Assembly: GCA_905178155.1 (NCBI GenBank)
Contig: CAJINV010000012.1
Span: 2,395,407-2,459,406 of the forward strand
Source of the DNA: Amoebophrya sp. A120
Taxonomy: Eukaryota > Sar > Dinophyceae > Syndiniales > Amoebophryaceae
Length of the DNA: 64,000 bases
Reading direction: 5' to 3'
Shown here piece by piece: positions 30,778 through 42,188 of the stretch. The notes beneath the pieces are model-generated. The model searched no databases, was not told the origin of the DNA, and worked only from the letters and a program-made list of their open reading frames with translations. How positions within the stretch are numbered: the first letter of the stretch is position 1; each line of letters opens with the position of its first letter. Both the position numbers and the translations under genes were made by a program.

Positions 30778-33700
30778 TTATTCATCTGAAGAGTCGTCAC
30801 CACGACCTGCAACTTGAAAAAACGAAGCCTCCGCTTCCTCCTCCTCGTCTTCCAAAATCAGCTTTGGCTCGAAAGATTCTGTGCCGCTTTTCGTACTGGT
30901 TTCTTTCCGTTGCATCGTCTTCGCCCCCGGGGGAAGCGAAGCTAGCATTGGCGCGGGTGGCGGCGCGGGTGGTTTCAGCAACTTGTTCTGCTGCATCTGG
31001 TGGCTCGTGGTCGTTGACGCATTTTTCTCTGCAAGATCTACTCTTGGCGCCTGCACATCGCGCACGAGAACAACCTTCGGAATTTTGACCAACGGAGGAG
31101 GAGCTTGTGGGGGCGGGTCGCGTGCTGGAGGGGTTTTAGTTTTTTTACTACTCCCAGACGTTCTACTTCTTGGTCCGGCGACGGGGGCAGCTGGTGCATT
31201 GGAGGTGGTCGCTTGAAAATGTGGACCACCACCTCCTACCGGCGACGATCCAGCATCCGTCAAATCTTGCAACGCGCCCATCTCTTCGTTTTCTACTTCT
31301 TCGCTGTTCGCTATGTTACCGCTTCTTTTGCTACTTCTCCCCCGCGGCCCTCCGCTCCCACTACCTGCCGATTTGGAACGCTGCTTCTCGATTTTTTCCC
31401 TGACGTAGCCGTTTACCTCGGTGAGAATGTTGGTTTTCACGTTTTCCAACATGGATTCGATGACGTGCTTCGTGCACAGCTCGTTCTGTTCTTCGACGGC
31501 CTTCCTGGTTGAGTGAAACTGCTTCAGGTTCATCTGTTCTTGCCGGTTTTCGATGCGGAAACTGTATTACAGTGAAAAATGCCCCCACCCCCAAAGTTGC
31601 AAAAATTTCTGATGCGAAGTTTCCAAATGAAAACTTTTTGTCATGCATGAAAGGAGTATGAATCTTTCTGATGCAGGGTCTAGGCGTATATCGCATCGCT
31701 TGCATGACAAGCGCTGCTCTTGCTTGGATCATTTGCAATACAAATTTTTGCTATTCACGATTGGAAATCTGTGATGCTGATAGATGCAAGAGGGCGAGTG
31801 TTTCATTTGGAAAGGTTTGCAGTACAAATGCTCCCAAGTTCGCGGGTGGGGGCATTTTTCATTGTAATAAACTGAAAAAACTGTTCTTCCACTTCTGTTT
31901 CAGAATCGCGTAGGAGCGCGACTGCGTGGCGCTCGCCCGATAATTGGTGGAATTACTGCGCAGTTGTTGTGCTTGCTGCTGCGATTGGAAAGTGGACGGA
32001 TTAGTGTTTGCATCGCCCCCGACGAGGCCTACATCGCCGTTAATATTTTCCCCTGTGCTGTCCCGCAGCTGTTGCTGTTGCTCCTTTTGCAACAGCAGCG
32101 ACTCTTTCCTGCCCGCCGTGAGCATCATCTGCAGCAACCTCTCTTGCGCCGCGCGCATCAGTGTCCGCTGCACTGCGAGCTGCACCTTGTGGCGGCGGAT
32201 GCGCGAGGACTGCTCGGGGAATTTCAACAAAACGTCCCTTATGAGAGTGCACAACTCGACGTCTCCCTTTTACGTTTACCCATCATTTGTGTTCTTGCAG
32301 GAAGAACACCAACAGCAATAGTACAACAAGCGTCAGCAATAAAATGCAGGCTTTGCATCACAAACTTGCACAGGAGAAGTGCAGTGCAGCTATTCGATGA
32401 TCTACTAGAACTTGGCATGCTAACTACAGTGCCAAGAGGCTGCAAAGTCGTGTGGAAGTGGATTTCGATTTGGTATTTTGCACGACAAATTATGCGGGGT
32501 ACGACGAGGGAGACCTCCAATTGTGCATTCATTCTCATATCGTTCAGCTGCTTGCGCGAAATCGCCGACGCTTCCACGTTATGCATTGCAAAAGTATCGC
32601 ACTCGTATAAATGCATTACAAATTTCCTCAGCATGAGAAATATATAAAATTTGTAATGCTGATTCACCTCAAGAAAAAGATTTGCAATGCATGATTGCAA
32701 TACGAGTACGATACTTTTGCACAGGATACACGTAGGTCATGGCGAAGCCGGAGTAGAAAGACACCAGATCCGGGTGGTCCAGCAAAATGTCCTCCCCCCA
32801 GCAGCTATGCATTGCAAAAGCATCGTACTAGTAGAAATCGCATCACAAATTCGGTCAGCATGACAAATGGAATTTGTCATGCTGTTGATGCCTCGGGATG
32901 GAGATTTGTAATGCATGACTGCGATTGCTACGAGCACGATACTTTTGCGCAGGGTAGCAGCCGCCCACCCGGTACACGCAGTTGTTCACCAAGGTCACGC
33001 CCGTATGGAGGCGTCAAGATTGAAATCGTCAAAGTTGAAATAGTTTGTGATGCATAAAATGCAACAACACAAGAGTGCCTGTCTTGCAGAGTAGGCAAGG
33101 GAGGCAGATTGGAAGGCTGTTGAGGGGTAGAAGTAGAGCTGCTTAAGTAGCATGACAAGAGGCGTCTTCCTTACCCAAACAGCACTACAAACTGGATTTA
33201 GAAGGTACCACCGAAATTTGTCATGCGCCACTTGGAATAAACTGGGTTCCGACTGGCAACCATTTTATGCATGGCAAATCATTTCAACTTCGTCGATTTC
33301 GATCCTGACAGTTCCATAGCCCGCCCGCATCACGTACAACACCTGGGAATCGCCGATCGGCTCGCCCTGCGCGTAGGTGATGGGCTTCAGCGCCATGCAG
33401 ATCGCGGCCAGCAAATCGTAGTCGACGTCGGACAGGAACACCACCCGCAGCATGAAGGCCGCGTGCATGGTGATCGCCACCTCGGCTTGCAAAGTCGGGG
33501 ACATCTTTATCCAGGACAAAACAACCATCCACATCAATTTTATGCATGACAAACGTAGGACTCACTTCGTACATGTTTTGCACGACAAATTGGATGGGGA
33601 TGGTTGTTTTTTTGTGGATAATCTTCTTGAAAATCTTCTCGTAGCTCTGCTGCGACTCCCCAATGTCCTTGGTGTGCTGGAAGAACTGCCGCAGCCGCTT

Positions 33701-36700
33701 CCGCAACGACTCGTCCACGTCTTTTTCGCGCATCATGCGATTCAGGTCGTCGATGGTCTCGATGAATTTCCGGTCTTCCGCGGTCCGGTGGGAGATCAGG
33801 CCGTGGTATGAAATGCAAAAGTAATATCGGACAGACGCTGTAACTAGAACTACATTAGCATGCTTTGATTTCGATTTGCATAGCATGACAGGCTTCTTAG
33901 CTGCAGGTGCAGGTAGAGAGCAGCATTACAAATTTAATTCTTCGATATTTTTTCTACTTGTAGAATAAATTTTTATGCAAGCTGTAGTTGCAGTACACGA
34001 CGTACTAACACGAACACGATCATGCTTTTGCATTGCATACACACGCGAACCCGACAATAGAAGCCCAGGTGACGCCGGCGATGAACATGATCAGGCAGGC
34101 GATAAACCGCTCTCCGGTGTATCAACGGCAAAAACGTCTGGGTCTGGAAACTTGTGATGCAAGACAGTCAATAACAAATGCACTGTAATGCGCCGCCAAG
34201 CATAATATGTTTTTTCTTTTCGTGCTTCTGTGCTGCGTATTTCGCATGAGAAACTGTGTTTTTGCATGGCAGGCGAGAGAGGCTGTTTGTGGCCACGCAA
34301 TACAGATTTAAGGGCCATGCCAGATCAGCATGACAAGTCTCGCAATCTTCCAGACCCAGAAATTTTTGCAGTTGATACGGTGTGCGTCGGCACAATGTCA
34401 CCGTACCCGATAGAGGTGAGCGTCATCAGGCTGTAGTGAAGCGCCCCGACGTAAATCTGGAACGCGTTGCCCAGACAGCTGTTGCACTGCTGGCACGTTA
34501 GCGGCGACGAGCACACCGTGCACTCGCAATACTCCTGCACCCAACTGACCCGGCGCCGCCCCGTCGACGGCAGCGCGTGCGGGGTGGTCTGGAACTCAAT
34601 CAGGGAACGGAGGTGGCGCCGAAGCTGTTGAGTCGCAAAGGAATCCTCCGAGTTGTCGATCTCGTAGTTCTTGGTGTGGGGGAAACTTCTGGTATCATCT
34701 AGCGCAGACGGTCCTCGTGTTCTACTATTGGTATTGCTTCTTGCGGCAGTTGTGGTTGCATCAGGATTCTGTCGAGGAAGATCTCGCCCCGTTCGCAGCT
34801 CTTCCTCCTCTTCTCCAACATCTATTTCACTTTCGTCGGCGATGTTGAACGGGAAGTTGTAGAGCCACGACAAAAAACGTGAAACGCCAGTTCTTTCCTC
34901 GATTGATGTTTCTGTTTCTCCGCCGCCCGTGTCCGCGAGCAGCTCCGCTTCATCTACCGAAAAAGCTGAAAGCGGATTTTTGCTACTGCTTTCCTCCGGT
35001 GCTCCTGCAGAGAAAATGAAACTGTCCCCGACGGATTTTCTCGTGCCCCAAGCCTGGATGTCCAGCGGATTGGTCAGATAAGAAAGCGGGTCGTTGCGGA
35101 AATAGTCAAACCATAATGCTGCAGAAGATGCTAGTGCATCTTCATTTGATATTTCAATTTCATCTGGGGGGGATATAATTCCAATCCGGGTCGTGGTGGC
35201 TGTTGATCCATTTGCTTGTTTCCCTTCTTGTTGCTCGGAATTTCTATCTTTGTGGGCGGCGGGCGGGAGCCCTGGTAGTATGGAGTCAAATTGAAGATCA
35301 TCATCGTCGTCCTGTTGCGAAGATCGACGTTGTTCTCGTCGTTCCGATAAAGACCTGGAGCTGCTGCGGTGTGTCGTCGTTTCTGTTCCAGCCCCTGGCT
35401 GCGCCTCCGCTCGGACGTAGTAGTCAACATCGGCTGCACGAAAACTATGGTCGTCAGACATGTCCGGCCCCAGCAAGCTCCGGCTCCGGAGCACGCTGCC
35501 ACCACTGCTAGAAGTACTACCAGTACCACTACTTCCGCTGTAGTTGATATGGAACTGTCAGGTTTGAAATCGTCAAAGTTGAAATAGTTTATTGTCATGC
35601 ATAAAATGCAACGCAGAAAGTGTCTGTCTTGTAGAGTAGGCAAGGGGGGCAGATTGTAAGCCTGTTTTGGGGTAGAAATAAAGCTGCTGAAGTAGCATGA
35701 CAAAAGGCGCCTTCCTTACCCAAACAGCATGACAGACTGGATTTCGGATCTACCCAAATTTGTCATGCGCCACTTGGCAACTGGGTTGCAACTTTCATCC
35801 ATTTTCTGCATTACAAGTTATTTCAACTTTGTCGATTTCAATCCTGACACATCCATAGTTGACGAGGTTTCCATTCACGAAGAAGTCTCCGCCCGCCCGT
35901 ACGCCGTACGCTGCCCAGACGCAGGCCAGCCAATGCGCCGCGAGAACTAGGACGCAGAGAAACTGGAGCAAGAGGGACAAGCTGTGGCTGATCTGAATGT
36001 GGATGGATTTATCGCGCACAAACTTCATGGACTTCATGATTTTGCCCAGCCGCAACAGCCGCAGCGCCCGGAGCAGCCCGGAGCCCTCCCCCGCCTGCGC
36101 GGTGAAGGTGTACCCGGCGAGCTCGAAGATCCAGAAGGGGAATACGAGCTATGCATTGCAAATATGTCTGGGTCCTCTGGAAAGAATGTTGGGATTTGTG
36201 ATGCTAGCTGGCGATCTTCACACAAAAATCTGTATTGCATAAAAGGCAAAAGGCGCTCAGATTGTTGCCACTCAAAGAGGGCACTTCTCATGCAGAATCG
36301 GCATGAGCACCAAACCTTTGCGAAAGCTGTGATGCTAGAGAATGCATCGCACTCGCAGGCAAGCGGAGGCCATGCACAATTTGCATGACAAACTCCCCAA
36401 ATCTTTCAGACCCAGACATATTTACATTTAAATACGGCCAAGAAATCGACGATAAACCAGGTTTTGATGTAGTTCATCGCGATCTTCCCTTGGGTATGCA
36501 TTGCAAACATGTCTGGGTCTGGAACGTTGAAACTACTTGTGATGCTGTCTTTGGATCTTAAAAAAGAATTGTATTGCATGACCAGGAAGAGGAGTCCAGT
36601 TTGTGCTAGTCGGGAAGGGCATTTGTCATGCGGAATAGGCATCAGCAAACCCTTTAAAATCTGTGATGCTAGGTCATGCATTACAAGCATCATGGGTCAT

Positions 36701-39383
36701 GCAAAATATGCATGACAAACCTGGCAATCTTCCAGACGACCCAGACATATTTGCATTTCATATTGTGAAACGATCAGAATTTGCCGGCCCGCAACCGTGT
36801 TCACGCGGTACATGAGGAAAAAGTGCATCACCTATCCTGAGTAAAAACGTACCCACACCAGAGTTGTAACGCAGATTTGCAAAGACTGGAAGACTTGTAA
36901 TGCGCATCCCCATGAGAGCCATTTCCAATCGTGTTTTGGAATTTGTGATGCTGTGAACAGGATCAGCAGGTCGATTTGCGATGCGGCTTTGCTTGCTAAC
37001 TGGCACTACCTTACAGACTGAGACTTGTCATGCGTGACTCCCAAAACTCCTAGGTTTGTGTTGCAAAATCCCCATCTTGACTCTGGTGTGGGTACGTTTT
37101 TACTCAGGATATCACCAGGTCGACAAAAAAGACGAAATCGATGACACGGCTGAACCAAAACGCAAAGCCCCCGATCTCCAGGTCCAGCAGTGCTGCTTCG
37201 TAGGGGGTGAAGAAACACACAACGACGAGAAAAATGGCGGATATCGCAAAGAAAAATCCCCCCTCCCCATATCGAAAAGAAAACTTGCGATGCTAATTTG
37301 TGAACACAAATCAGCTCTGTCCTGCATACAAGGCCGCAAACGGCACCTCCCATGTGGCCCATTTTACAGCGAGTCTGTCATGCGTTTTTGCCTATGTCGG
37401 ACCTGTTTCTCATGCTCACCTGCTAGCCGGATGCGTAGTACCCAAACAGGCTTATAATACGCCGGAAAGCTCTTGCAGCAATAGAAAGCCTATCTGTATA
37501 CACAAATCTAGCAACACAAATTGTCTTTTGAATACTTATGGGGTGGGGGCTTTTTTCACTTTGATAGCGGAGGTGGTTTGCACGGTCGCCGCAAAGCGGC
37601 TGTCGTCCTATGCATTGCAAATGTGTCTGGGTCTGGAAAGAATGAATGGGATTTGTGATGCTAGTTGTCGGTCACACAAAAATCTGTATTGCAAGAGAGG
37701 AAAAAGAGACGACTCAGATTGTTGCCACCCGGAGGGGGCGTTTCTCATGAAGTTTAGGCATGAGCAAATCTTTGCGGGAGCTGTGACGCTAAAGCATGCA
37801 TCAGAGGCATCGGATTCGGAAGCCATGTACAATTTGCATGACAAACTCCCCAAACCTTCCAGACCCAGACGTATTTGCATTTGATACGTCCGGGTTGATC
37901 ACGTACTGGTTGCTCCGCGACTGGAGCGAAATCCGCAACGAGTCCGCCTCCCGAAAAATTGTTTCGCGTCTGGCATTATCCTGTGCAAAAGTATCGCACT
38001 CGTAGTAATTGCAGTCATGCATTTACAAATTTTTTTGCTCAAGGTAAATCCGCATGACAAATTTCATTTCTCATGCTGAGGGAATTTGTCATGCATTTAT
38101 ACGAGTACGATGCTTTTGCAATCCATAGGCATCAATGTTGGTCGGCGTTGGCGGCGAAGCGGCTCTAGAAGTACTGGATGTTGGGTGTAGTGGTTGCAGC
38201 TCGGTAGACCCCCGGGTTGTAGAAGTAGCACTTATTATTTGCGGATGTTGGTTCTTTGGTGCGCGTGCGGAACTTGTTCCACCTCGACGGCCATGCTGCG
38301 CATTCGGATCCGAGCTGTTGTTTGTCACGAACCAACCCATATCCTGTGCAAAAGTATCGCGCTTGTACTAATTGCAGTTATGCATGACAAATTTCCCTTC
38401 CAAGGTAAAACAGCATGACAAATTCAATTTTTCATGCTGAGAAAATTTGTAATGCTATTTGTACTAGTACGATGCTTTTGCAATGCATAACCCACACGGG
38501 AAACCGTGTTCTCGGAAAAAGTCGGCAGTTTGTTTATAACCTGCTCAGGTGTTACAATCTCAAACGGTACAATAGAATCTGGAATTTGTATTGCATGAAG
38601 ACAGAGCATGAGGAACGCTGAGAATATTGAGCTTTTCGCAATACAAATTTTGCCGGATTTCAGACGGGTTTGGGGCTCCGAAACTTGTCATGCGCAATCC
38701 TATGACAGTTGGCTAGATCATGCACTCCTGCATCACAGATTTCCATATTCTATTGGAACGTTTGAGATTGTAACACCTGAGCGGGTTATATTGTTTGGCC
38801 CTTTTCGGAGGTTCATCGACGCTTGTCCAGCGCCCTTGTTCGAAGAAGGAGACGAACCTAGCCCGAGGAGGTTCTGCGTCCCGTGAAAGACTTTACTCGA
38901 AGAATTGGAAATCTTGTCGAAGGAAGCGTCCAAAAAACTCTTTTCTTTGCTGTTGGACCGCTCTATGTCGGCTATCTTCTTGTGGTACTTCTCCAAAGCG
39001 CCGGCGGTCTATCCTGTGTAAAAACGTCTTCCCCGCCCCAGCAAATGCGTCGTGCTAGTCTGCACACTTAAAATGTAGTTTCTCATGCGGAGCCCCATGA
39101 GAAGCATTTTCTAGCAGTTTTTTGGACTTTCTGACGCTCGAATTCGCCTACTGCGCTATGGCTGTGATGCTGCTGAGCTAGCTTAACAGAATCACGATTA
39201 CGCCGCCAGGGCCAGCTTTGTCATGCGCAAGAACCAGCAAAGCTGGCTGATTTATCTAGCAGATTTTCCATCTTGACTCTGGGGCGGGGTCGTTTTTACG
39301 TCGGATATATTCATGGTCGTCTTCATCTTTTTCGCCTGGGCGCGCGTCACACCGACGGAAAGAATGCCTCCAGAGGACGCCAT
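30778..39383 (-). CDS. Voltage-gated K+ channel with cyclic-nucleotide-binding-like domain, 18 introners
   Basis: Nineteen exons (39383-39308, 39004-38791, 38529-38490, 38334-38128, 37971-37887, 37603-37567, 37236-37112, 36827-36763, 36489-36435, 36144-35858, 35542-34378, 34114-34040, 33801-33621, 33502-33319, 32998-32957, 32800-32729, 32574-32540, 32234-31870, 31559-30778) total exactly 1364 codons. S1 (IFLVVVCFF) is near residue 220 and S2 (VIDFVFFVDLVMHFFL) near 255. S3 is TWFIVDFLAVFPFWIF; S4 carries spaced Arg/Lys (LLRALRLLRLGKIMKSMKFV); S5 is LLLQFLCVLVLAAHWLAC. The filter TSIGYGD is near 775, then S6, a C-linker (FIETIDDLNRMMREKDV) and a CNBD-like fold (LLAAICMALKPITYAQGEPI). This is the EAG/CNG/KAT superfamily, acting in a membrane. 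The phosphate-binding Arg of true CNBDs is not evident (GEDILLDHPDLVSF), so ligand gating is doubtful. An insert of about 360 residues separates S5 from the pore. Confidence 0.9.
31565..31869. mobile_element. Introner element, family F7
   Basis: Left TATTACAGTGAAAAATGCCC, right GGGCATTTTTCATTGTAATA. Direct repeat AACTG. Removal joins KWKNSFF to SFRIENR. Confidence 0.93.
32240..32539. mobile_element. Introner element, F13-like
   Basis: Left TATGAGAGTGCACAACTCG, right AATTGTGCATTCATTCTCATA. Flanks TCCCT and TCGTT match poorly. Removal joins ISRKQLN to VLLKFPE in frame (junction D/V). Confidence 0.75.
32580..32728 (-). mobile_element. Introner element, family F1
   Basis: Left TATGCATTGCAAAAG, right CTTTTGCACAGGATA. 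Direct repeat CACGT. Removal joins GFAMTYV to EASAISR. Confidence 0.93.
32806..32956 (-). mobile_element. Introner element, family F1
   Basis: Left TATGCATTGCAAAAGCATC, right ACTTTTGCGCAGGGTA. Direct repeat GCAGC. Removal joins VYRVGGC to WGEDILL. Confidence 0.92.
33004..33318. mobile_element. Introner element, family F4
   Basis: Left TATGGAGGCGTCAAGATTG, right GATCCTGACAGTTCCATA. Direct repeat GCCCG. Removal joins LYVMRAG to VTLVNNC in the CNBD. Confidence 0.92.
33508..33620. mobile_element. Introner element, family F11 (113 bp)
   Basis: Left TATCCAGGACAAAACAACC, right GGTTGTTTTTTTGTGGATA. Direct repeat ATCTT. It is the shortest complete element here; removal joins YEKIFKK to MSPTLQA. Confidence 0.93.
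33807..34039. mobile_element. Introner element, family F1 (diverged, longer)
   Basis: Left TATGAAATGCAAAAGTAATA, right GCTTTTGCATTGCATA. Flanks CGTGG and CACAC do not match. Removal joins S6 (ASIVGFAC) to GLISHRTAED in frame. Confidence 0.78.
34120..34377. mobile_element. Introner element, family F2
   Basis: Left TATCAACGGCAAAAACGTC, right AATTTTTGCAGTTGATA. Direct repeat CGGTG. It lies directly after the filter; removal joins DIVPTHT to GERFIAC. Confidence 0.93.
35548..35857. mobile_element. Introner element, family F4
   Basis: Left TATGGAACTGTCAGGTTTG, right AATCCTGACACATCCATA. Direct repeat GTTGA. Removal joins VNGNLVN to YSGSSGT. Confidence 0.93.
36150..36434. mobile_element. Introner element, family F2
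   Basis: Left TATGCATTGCAAATATGTC, right ACATATTTACATTTAAATA. Flanks CGAGC and CGGCC. Removal joins VDFLAV to FPFWIFE (S3). Confidence 0.83.
36495..36762. mobile_element. Introner element, family F2
   Basis: Left TATGCATTGCAAACATGTC, right ACATATTTGCATTTCATA. Flanks TTGGG and TTGTG. Removal joins QILIVSQ to GKIAMNY. Confidence 0.85.
36833..37111. mobile_element. Introner element, family F3
   Basis: Left TATCCTGAGTAAAAACGTAC, right GTACGTTTTTACTCAGGATA, a perfect inverted repeat. Direct repeat TCACC. Removal joins VFFVDLV to MHFFLMY (S2). Confidence 0.94.
37242..37566. mobile_element. Introner element, family F7
   Basis: Left TATCGCAAAGAAAAATCCC, right GGCTTTTTTCACTTTGATA. Direct repeat GCGGA. 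Removal joins TVQTTSA to IFLVVVC (S1). Confidence 0.92.
37609..37886. mobile_element. Introner element, family F2
   Basis: Left TATGCATTGCAAATGTGTC, right ACGTATTTGCATTTGATA. Direct repeat CGTCC. Removal joins QYVINPD to DSRFAAT. Confidence 0.93.
37977..38127 (+). mobile_element. Introner element, family F1
   Basis: Left TATCCTGTGCAAAAG, right CTTTTGCAATCCATA. Direct repeat GGCAT. Removal joins PTPTNIDA to RRETIFR. Confidence 0.93.
38340..38489 (+). mobile_element. Introner element, family F1
   Basis: Left TATCCTGTGCAAAAG, right CTTTTGCAATGCATA. Direct repeat ACCCA. Removal joins ENTVSRVG to WFVTNNS. Confidence 0.93.
38535..38790. mobile_element. Introner element, family F12
   Basis: Left TATAACCTGCTCAGGTGTTA, right TAACACCTGAGCGGGTTATA. 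Direct repeat TTGTT. Removal joins LRKGPN to KLPTFSE. Confidence 0.92.
39010..39307. mobile_element. Introner element, family F8
   Basis: Left TATCCTGTGTAAAAACGTC, right GTCGTTTTTACGTCGGATA. Flanks CGGTC and TATTC do not match, yet removal restores MKTTMN-TGALEKYHKK, aligned with two paralogues at 50 and 52 kb. Confidence 0.85.
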
Positions 39384-40781
39384 ACTGCAGCCGAGCGGAC
39401 GAGAGTCGACTTTTTCTTCACAGTTCCTAGATAAAGGACACGACGACCTCTAGGTGGTCACGAGCAGAGCCAGAAAAACCTCAACCCAGTTGCTCAATAT
39501 GACGCCTGATATGTAGAAGGTCCTGTAGCTAAGTACTATGTAGTAGGGTCGCGGAAGCTTTACTTGAGCACGCATTTTTTATGCGCAACGGGGAACGAGC
39601 AGTTTGATGACAGACGAGGTACTCACTTTGACTCATGGTAGAAATGGGGGGGACAAAATGTTGTGCCTGTAATCACGTTAATCATGACTGGAAAAATTCA
39701 AATTGGACGTCCGAGTTCCGAACTCGTTTGATATGTTGAATCAACGAAGGTGGTAACAAGTAGGTTGGTTCCGGATGTCGACGACATAACAACAATGGAA
39801 AATACAAAAATATGAAGCACGACACGATTTGAAAAATGAGAATGACCAAGACAACCTGGACCTGCATGACTCCACGAGCAAAATACTTTACTGCATCCCA
39901 GTACTGATTTTTGCACGGTGCGTGACGACCAAGCCAGAGCGAACGTCTCAAGATCAGAAAAAGAACGATATCATGCTCTTGCAGACGTCGAGAAACCGAG
40001 AAGGAGCAACGCAGCGGCATTTATGTTTATGGGCGTTGTAACTAAATGTACTGCTATTACCACCGACACATAAGAGACTATTACCACCGACACTAATAGA
40101 TAGGCACTTCCTCAAACAAGAAGCCGAATGCGCGTTTTCTTTGCTTCCACGAAGATTTGGCGCACCAGAAGGCGCATCTCAGAAATTAAAACAGAAACCA
40201 AATGGCAAATAATAATATACTACTCGTGTACAACAACTAGAACTACTTAATATAATGTTAATAAAGATAAAAAACCAACGCTGATGCTCAGTGAACGACC
40301 TGCACGACAGCAAAACTAGGCCAGTACGGAAAGTGCGACTAGAAAAAATTGCATGGTGGACACAAAATTTTGTACATGTGCGATTTCGCCATCGCCGTCT
40401 CATGTTTTAGTATGTGGAGTACAATAGGGCTAACATTGTCGGACCGCTGTCTGTCGCAGGAACCAAATGAAAAAAAAAAAAACATCGATGACGAAGCCGA
40501 ATGCACATGGCAGCGATTATGGGACGAACGATCATAACATTGTAACTTAGAAGTGGAGAGCCATAGTTTAGGAAAGCAGAGACAAAGTGAAAAAGCGAAA
40601 ATATATAGGAAGAAATACGCATACACACACTGTTGCAACGAGCTGATGAGTGTGTCCATTTAGATGATATAGAAAGAAAGATGATCATAGTAGTGATGAA
40701 GTTGACAAGTTATTAAGATTAAGAACCTGATACAAAAAATACTTAAAAATGCAAGTGAGTATAGCTTTAGCCATAGCTTTC
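39384..40781. other. AT-rich intergenic region
   Basis: Between the channel ATG and the phosphatase-like stop. Minus-strand ORF 39682-40020 contains a hydrophobic run (VVLVILIFQIVSCFIFLYF) but no other sign of coding. No introner ends. Duplicated TTACCACCGACAC near 40050-40090. Confidence 0.45.
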
Positions 40782-42128
40782 TTAATGGGGGTGTTCCGCT
40801 GTCGTGGATGCGCTCGCAGGGCCGGTCGCAGCGGGGGAGACCGGCAGCGGCAGGGCGAGAAAAGATCGTGCAGCAGCATGCTCATCCTGCACCTTAACTG
40901 GCGCAAGCCATAGTGCTCGGCAAGATAGTTGCAGAGTATCGTGTTCATCGAGTAGCCCTTCCACGAAGACCGTGCCGAGATTCATGACCTCGAGCACCAT
41001 CGTCTCAGCGAAATCATTCAAATGACACACTGGCGCGGGCGGGTCTATCCGCAGCAGCGGCGTCACGCCGTTCGGCTCCATCAAGTGTATCCGGCGGGGA
41101 TCTTCCTCTCGGGGAGCGGGATCGCAGCCATCCTTGAAATAATAGCTCCCGTCGAGAAACGTCGACTCCGCGACGATAATGACGGTACGACCGTATAAAG
41201 TTTCGTCCTGCAAGATTCGGTCCGTAAAACCATAGAAAAAATCGAAACTCCCATTGGCTTCACTTTCAACGAACGACCCGTCATTCATCATGGGAACACC
41301 CGCCCACTCATATCCGTCTCTCCAGCTTTTTTTGTCAGATACATCATAAAATTGTGCGAACTCGCCTCCCAAGGTTTGATCGTCTGGATTTGGATTAAAA
41401 TCAAAATCTTGGATGAGTCGGACACTTTTAAACTTTTCGTGATTTTTCCACTCCGACCAGTCGGTTCCGATGTTTTCGATGACAGGAGGCGCGTGTGGTT
41501 CTACTTTTCCATGACGAGAAGTCATTGGCCTCAACTCAGAAATCAGTCTGATTTTATTTTTCGGCAACGCCCCGCCTTTTTGTTTTTTCCTATTTTCGGA
41601 CGTGAAGTCTGGGACGTCGGCCCCCAGCAAAAAAGAATCCAGAGTCTGCATCGCACGCAACATCGGGGACACGAAAAATATCACATCCTTGAAAAACGTT
41701 TCCGGATCCTCATGCAACGTCTTCTGCACGTACTCCGTCACAAAATTTTTCCCGGCTTTCCTGGTCATCGCTTCACCCATGCAACCGGTCATGACTTCGG
41801 GCGTTCTCCTCGGCTTTTCGTCCCGTGCGCCCGCGCCCGCGCCCGCCGGGCACGTCTTACTATTCTCGGTGGTCAGTGGCGGATCGGGGACTGCATTTAC
41901 AGAATTTCTTTCAAATTCCCCAGTACCTATTAGAAGGATGCGCTTCGGCATGAGGGGCCAAAGCGCCTGACAAGTCGGCTTTTCCCTTGTTAGTCCTGCT
42001 TGATTCGTGATCTCGAAAACCTCAGAGACGTCGAGCAGGTTGATCTCCTTTCGAGAAAAGGGCGTCCCATCAAAATCCTTCAACTTTATTATGGGAATGA
42101 AAAATATTCCCTCGTCCACCCCTGCCAC
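40782..42128 (-). CDS. Histidine-phosphatase-fold protein lacking RHG (paralogue 1)
   Basis: Open frame of about 448 codons without introners. It has the strand IYI/ILLIGTGEF where the family has (V/I)RHGE, then SPMLRAMQTLDSFLLGADVP, the usual SPxxRxxQT helix. After that come ELRPM and a late strand VIIVAESTF in place of the usual VxHG. Catalytic Arg-His and the second His are therefore missing, and enzyme activity is unlikely. The protein aligns with the C-terminal 350 residues of the gene immediately upstream, so they form a tandem pair. There is no ATG before 41951 (MPKRILLIG); the frame is open to about 42188, so a first exon may be missing. The tail is Ala/Pro-rich. Confidence 0.7.
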   Translation of the reverse strand: MAGVDEGIFFIPIIKLKDFDGTPFSRKEINLLDVSEVFEITNQAGLTREKPTCQALWPLMPKRILLIGTGEFERNSVNAVPDPPLTTENSKTCPAGAGAGARDEKPRRTPEVMTGCMGEAMTRKAGKNFVTEYVQKTLHEDPETFFKDVIFFVSPMLRAMQTLDSFLLGADVPDFTSENRKKQKGGALPKNKIRLISELRPMTSRHGKVEPHAPPVIENIGTDWSEWKNHEKFKSVRLIQDFDFNPNPDDQTLGGEFAQFYDVSDKKSWRDGYEWAGVPMMNDGSFVESEANGSFDFFYGFTDRILQDETLYGRTVIIVAESTFLDGSYYFKDGCDPAPREEDPRRIHLMEPNGVTPLLRIDPPAPVCHLNDFAETMVLEVMNLGTVFVEGLLDEHDTLQLSCRALWLAPVKVQDEHAAARSFLALPLPVSPAATGPASASTTAEHPH

Positions 42129-42188
42129 ACTGCGACCAAGGCTCTCACTCGAATAGATCCTGTCGCGGGGATGCGATAGATTTTTTAC

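Noticed and set aside
34671-35587. Plus-strand ORFs across the channel turret
   Set aside because: They lie antisense to the large channel exon, which keeps the frame between S5 and the pore.
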